A stretch of 9,176 nt of DNA. It comes from Clostridia bacterium. Lineage in GTDB: Bacteria; Bacillota; Clostridia; Oscillospirales; CAG-272. Location: positions 1 to 9,176 of the forward strand of contig JAFOAB010000356.1 of the NCBI GenBank assembly GCA_017382555.1, given 5' to 3'. The notes under the pieces are model-generated. The model did not search any database and was not told the origin of the DNA. It saw nothing but the letters and a program-made list of their open reading frames with translations. Made by a program: the position numbers and the translations under genes. How positions within the stretch are numbered: position 1 is the first letter of the stretch; each line of letters starts with the position of its first letter. Positions 7,281-9,176 of this stretch are shown in pieces.

Positions 7281-7586
7281 ATGGCTGAAGATAAGAAGCT
7301 TCCCGTTGAGGACGAGGGCGATTACGTTGATATCGTAACCCTTACCGATGATGAGGGAAATGATACCGAGTTTGAGGTTGTAGGCACTCTTGAGGACGGC
7401 GGCAAGCTTTATTATGCGCTCGCTCCCCTTGAAAACGAGGATGGCGAATTTTACGTTTTCGTTGCGTCCAAGGACGAAAACGGTGATGACATTCTCTCCA
7501 CCGTTGATGACGATGAGGAGTTTGACAGAATCGCAGATATGTTCGAGGATGAGCTGTTTTCCGAGGCGGATTACGACGTTCAGTAA
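7281..7586 (+). CDS. DUF1292 family acidic protein (YrzB-like)
   Basis: A 101-residue, very acidic, probably cytosolic protein of the DUF1292 family found across Firmicutes (B. subtilis YrzB), with no established function. Family features seen are the VDIVTLTDDEGNDTEFEVV start (from residue 16), the tract GGKLYYALAPLE, the strand GEFYVFVASKDENGDD, and an acidic helix with EEFDRIADMFEDEL near the end. The ATG at 7281 is chosen because GGAGG (7271-7275) lies 5 bases upstream; the in-frame ATG at 7236 is at the predicted transcription start and cannot carry a ribosome site. In many Firmicutes this family sits in the yrrL/yrzB cluster near alaS; here it stands after hemW with its own strong promoter. 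No clear terminator follows it. Confidence 0.88.
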   Translation: MAEDKKLPVEDEGDYVDIVTLTDDEGNDTEFEVVGTLEDGGKLYYALAPLENEDGEFYVFVASKDENGDDILSTVDDDEEFDRIADMFEDELFSEADYDVQ

Positions 7587-7642
7587 GGAATAATTTTTCG
7601 CGCTTACACATATAATATTTATGCGTGTTCCTGCTCCGTGCG

Positions 7643-7651
7643 TGATATGAT
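7643..7651 (+). promoter_or_regulatory. Candidate extended -10 promoter ahead of the structured RNA
   Basis: TG-A-TATGAT (7643-7651) is a good extended -10 element. No acceptable -35 hexamer is found 16-19 bases upstream, so the call rests on the -10 alone. The predicted start is near 7658, at the edge of the GC-rich, helix-rich segment. Confidence 0.45.
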
Positions 7652-7657
7652 GAGTTT

Positions 7658-7808
7658 ATAAACCTACAAGATACAAATGGAGCTCGGACTTCCTCTGCGG
7701 GGATGCAGACCTCCCGACACGGCCGACTTTGTGCCGCCGTGCTCGGACGTTGGTAGCACAAAACAGGGGAGAGAGCACCACCCTTGCTTATGCAGGGTTT
7801 ATCTTTTC
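7658..7808 (+). ncRNA. Candidate structured RNA or regulatory leader, unassigned
   Basis: This GC-rich stretch lies between two AT-rich flanks and lacks a credible reading frame. Visible helices: TCTGC/GCAGA (7694-7698 with 7705-7709, loop GGGGAT), enclosed by GGAG/CTCC (7679-7682 with 7711-7714); CCGA+CACGGC with GCCGTG+TCGG (7714-7723 with 7736-7746, one bulged C); alternatively TTTGTGC/GCACAAA (7728-7734 with 7756-7762). It ends in a terminator-like hairpin at 7780-7798. GCTCGGAC occurs twice (7682, 7741). I compared it from memory with tmRNA, RNase P, SRP RNA, 6S RNA, T-box and common riboswitch cores and could not match it. It is either a free small RNA of about 150 nt or the 5' leader of the dockerin gene, whose start lies 40 bases past the hairpin. 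Confidence 0.4.
7780..7808 (+). terminator. Possible terminator or attenuator upstream of the dockerin gene
   Basis: ACCCT (7780-7784) pairs with AGGGT (7794-7798), continuing past one bulged T with GC/GC around a TTAT loop. The tail TTTATCTTTTC is T-rich but interrupted. It could end the candidate RNA or act as an attenuator for the downstream gene. Confidence 0.5.
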
Positions 7809-7848
7809 TCGTTGTACACGGCGGTGCGGGGATATGCCTTGGTGAATT

Positions 7849-8160
7849 ATGAAAAAGATTTTATCGTTGATCGTTTCGATAATACTTATTTGCGCTTGTG
7901 CAGCTTCCGTTTACGCTCTCGAGATAACCGTATATAAGGGCGGAGACGTAAATTTGGACAATAATGTTGACGATACCGATTTGCAGCTTCTTCTTGATTG
8001 GCTGGCGGGTAATCAAAGTGCAGAAGCAAAAAAACCGGACGTTAACCGTGACGGCACCGTGAATAACGTCGATGCTGTGCTGCTTATGAAGCATCTAAAC
8101 GGTTATGAGGTAGAGCTTTATAAGGATCCGGATGAAGGATGGACCGATATTTATCAGTGA
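7849..8160 (+). CDS. Small secreted protein consisting of a type I-like dockerin domain
   Basis: A 103-residue exported protein. Residues 1-23 are a signal peptide: KK, a hydrophobic core ILSLIVSIILICACAA, and a likely cut after V-Y-A. The rest is essentially a dockerin, the Ca2+-binding module that docks into cohesins. It has two F-hand repeats: D33-N35-D37...D44 followed by LQLLLDWLAG, and D64-N66-D68...D75 followed by AVLLMKHLNG. Positions 10-11 of the repeats, which govern cohesin choice in known dockerins, are D42-T43 and N73-V74, so they are unlike each other. No catalytic or sugar-binding domain is attached, and none could be lost upstream since a signal peptide is in place. The ATG follows GGTGA (7841-7845), which aligns with the GGTGA part of AGGAGGTGA at the right distance. 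The gene has the candidate regulatory RNA upstream and a strong terminator 3 bases after its stop. Role unknown. Confidence 0.87.
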   Translation: MKKILSLIVSIILICACAASVYALEITVYKGGDVNLDNNVDDTDLQLLLDWLAGNQSAEAKKPDVNRDGTVNNVDAVLLMKHLNGYEVELYKDPDEGWTDIYQ

Positions 8161-8163
8161 CCT

Positions 8164-8208
8164 AAGCCCGTGCGCGGTATAAGGCCGAAGCACGGGCTTT
8201 CGTTTTTT
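8164..8208 (+). terminator. Intrinsic terminator after the dockerin gene
   Basis: A perfect 10-bp stem pairs AAGCCCGTGC (8164-8173) with GCACGGGCTT (8190-8199). An inner CGG/CCG pairing (8175-8177 with 8185-8187) caps it. TTTCGTTTTTT (8198-8208) follows. Confidence 0.93.
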
Positions 8209-8236
8209 ATTCATCATTAACAAATGTTTAATGCTG

Positions 8237-8266
8237 TTGGCAGACGGCCTTGGCACATTATACAAT
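8237..8266 (+). promoter_or_regulatory. Possible upstream second promoter for argG
   Basis: TTGGCA (8237-8242, 5/6) and TACAAT (8261-8266, 5/6) lie 18 bases apart. It is weaker than the proximal promoter and could be chance in AT-rich sequence. TTGGCA recurs at 8250 and 8268. Confidence 0.3.
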
Positions 8267-8277
8267 TTTGGCATTTC

Positions 8278-8295
8278 AATGATTTTTTATGCATG
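8278..8295 (+). promoter_or_regulatory. Candidate distal ARG box (ArgR operator)
   Basis: AATGATTTTTTATGCATG compared with the ArgR consensus WNTGAATWWWWATTCANW agrees at 13 of 16 fixed positions, with mismatches placed symmetrically in the two half-sites. Its centre is 32 bases upstream of the proximal candidate, about three helical turns, which would suit a hexameric repressor. Computed by eye only. Confidence 0.35.
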
Positions 8296-8301
8296 GTTCT
8301 A

Positions 8302-8330
8302 TTGACTTTTATGAATAATCATTGTATAAT
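8302..8330 (+). promoter_or_regulatory. Promoter of argG
   Basis: TTGACT (8302-8307, 5/6), a spacer of 17, then a perfect TATAAT (8325-8330). Predicted start is near 8337, giving a leader of about 33 bases before the argG ATG. Confidence 0.88.
8310..8327 (+). promoter_or_regulatory. Candidate proximal ARG box (ArgR operator) overlapping the argG promoter
   Basis: TATGAATAATCATTGTAT has a perfect TGAAT left half-site and a partial right half (ATTGT against ATTCA) with an A/T-rich centre, in the WNTGAATWWWWATTCANW pattern. It fills the spacer and reaches into the -10, where a bound arginine repressor would block RNA polymerase. ATGA/TCAT (8311-8322) is the exact inverted core. Confidence 0.45.
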
Positions 8331-8369
8331 GATGCAAAATCTGCTAATAAAAATACAGAGGATATAGAA

Positions 8370-9176
8370 ATGGATAAGTCAAAAATCAAAAAAGTTGTTC
8401 TTGCGTATTCCGGAGGTCTTGACACCTCCATCATCATTCCGTGGCTTAAGGAAAACTACAATAACTGTGAGGTAATTGCAGTTTCCGGCGACGTTGGACA
8501 GGGAACCGAGCTTGACGGTCTCGAGGAAAAGGCTCTCAAGACCGGAGCTTCCAAGCTCTACATTGAGGATCTTAAGAAGGAGTTCATTGAGGACTTCATT
8601 TACCCCACCATGCAGGCAGGCGCTGTATATGAGGGTGAGTACCTTCTCGGTACCTCCTTTGCACGTCCCGTAATTGCAAAGCGTATTGCAGAGATCGCTA
8701 TTGCAGAGGGCGCTGACGCAATTTGCCACGGCTGCACCGGTAAGGGAAATGACCAGGTGCGCTTTGAGCTTACCATCAAGGCTCTCGCACCCGATATGCA
8801 GATCATCGCTCCTTGGCGTGAGTGGGATATTAAGAGCCGCGATCAGGAGATCGATTATGCAGAGGCGCATAACATTCCCCTTAAGATAAGCCGCGAGACC
8901 AACTATTCCAAGGATAAGAACCTCTGGCACCTCAGCCATGAGGGTATGGATCTTGAGGATCCCGCAAACGAGCCTCTTTACAACAAGCCCGGCTTCCTTG
9001 AGCTTGGTGTATCTCCCGAGATGGCTCCCGACGTTCCTACATACATCACCCTCCACTTTGAAAAGGGTGTTCCCACCATGCTCAACGGCGAGAAGGTTGG
9101 CGCAGTAGAGCTTATCGAGAAGCTGAACGAGATCGGTGGCGCTAACGGTATCGGACTTGTTGACCTTGTTGAGAAC
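8370..9176 (+). CDS. argG: Argininosuccinate synthase (5' part; 3' end outside window)
   Basis: The first 269 residues of the enzyme that joins citrulline and aspartate with ATP to form argininosuccinate, AMP and pyrophosphate, the penultimate step of arginine synthesis. The ATP-pyrophosphatase P-loop is AYSGGLDTS (12-20). GDVGQG (40-45), YEGEYLLGTSFARP (87-100) and HGCTGKGNDQVRFE (120-133) are the nucleotide, citrulline and aspartate-binding segments. APWREW (147-152) and the SRETNYSKDKNLW stretch are also family-typical. The frame stays open to the last base; the complete protein is about 400 residues. The ATG at 8370 has AGAGGA (8357-8362) 7 bases upstream and its own promoter, with ARG-box-like sites suggesting arginine repression. 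argH often follows, but lies outside the window if present. Confidence 0.97.
   Translation, partial: MDKSKIKKVVLAYSGGLDTSIIIPWLKENYNNCEVIAVSGDVGQGTELDGLEEKALKTGASKLYIEDLKKEFIEDFIYPTMQAGAVYEGEYLLGTSFARPVIAKRIAEIAIAEGADAICHGCTGKGNDQVRFELTIKALAPDMQIIAPWREWDIKSRDQEIDYAEAHNIPLKISRETNYSKDKNLWHLSHEGMDLEDPANEPLYNKPGFLELGVSPEMAPDVPTYITLHFEKGVPTMLNGEKVGAVELIEKLNEIGGANGIGLVDLVEN

Noticed and set aside
7611..7616. TATAAT after the DUF1292 stop as a promoter -10
   Set aside because: No -35-like hexamer or extended TG element at suitable distance, and the local sequence is simply AT-rich.
7342..7761. 139-codon minus-strand frame across DUF1292 and the following gap
   Set aside because: Arg/His-rich nonsense composition, no start signals, and antisense to DUF1292 for half its length.
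7658..7830. Candidate RNA as tmRNA, RNase P RNA, SRP RNA, T-box or a cobalamin, TPP, SAM or c-di-GMP riboswitch
   Set aside because: None of the conserved core strings of these classes could be found. 6S RNA could not be excluded by eye but does not fold as a clear long hairpin here.
7677..7937. 86-codon + strand frame covering the candidate RNA and the dockerin start
   Set aside because: The frame has no ribosome site, gives an unconvincing Cys/Pro-rich product, and overlaps the dockerin signal peptide in another frame.
8379..9056. 225-codon open frame on the minus strand inside argG
   Set aside because: It is antisense to a clear argG frame that stays open to the window end; the open frame is a by-product of argG codon use.
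1..9176. CRISPR arrays, transposons, att sites, tRNA or prophage genes
   Set aside because: No spaced direct repeats, transposase or integrase frames, tRNA T-loop motifs or phage-type genes were seen on either strand.

Overview
The window reads as a piece of a Gram-positive, low-to-mid GC anaerobe of the Clostridia, probably near the Oscillospiraceae/Ruminococcaceae. This is inferred from gene content: rubrerythrin, a DUF1292 protein, a small secreted dockerin protein, the lepA-hemW order, strong AGGAGG-type ribosome binding sites, and TTGACA/TATAAT promoters with 17-base spacers. All genes are on the + strand. Both ends cut a gene: the 3' half of a type I glyceraldehyde-3-phosphate dehydrogenase on the left and the 5' two thirds of argininosuccinate synthase on the right.

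Left part (1-1645): GAPDH ends at a strong terminator. A NUDIX hydrolase starts only about 7 bases beyond its T-run. Next comes rubrerythrin, with its own extended -10 promoter and a perfect 13-bp terminator. Middle (1663-4120): a small XRE-type DNA-binding protein with an acidic linker is followed 18 bases later by a 631-residue M14-type zinc carboxypeptidase-like protein with a complete active site and no export signal; a 15-bp terminator closes the pair. Then (4139-7195): a promoter drives lepA (elongation factor 4, TTG start) and hemW (radical SAM), 21 bases apart. The hrcA-grpE-dnaK genes that often follow this pair in Firmicutes are absent.

Right part (7196-9176): a near-consensus promoter and a short leader hairpin precede a DUF1292 acidic protein. 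The 262 bases after it (7587-7848) hold no convincing gene but carry an extended -10 promoter, several GC-rich helices, a terminator-like hairpin and competing long-range pairings. I read this as an unassigned structured RNA, or the regulated leader of the next gene. That gene encodes a 103-residue exported protein that is essentially one dockerin domain, followed by a strong terminator. The final intergenic stretch has a TTGACT-17-TATAAT promoter with ARG-box-like palindromes in and upstream of it, then argG.

Most of the window is ordinary housekeeping sequence. The parts that deserve attention are the structured RNA ahead of the orphan dockerin, the XRE/M14 peptidase pair, the terminator-embedded ribosome binding site ahead of the NUDIX gene, and the putative ArgR control of argG. 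I see no CRISPR array, insertion sequence, tRNA, rRNA or prophage gene.
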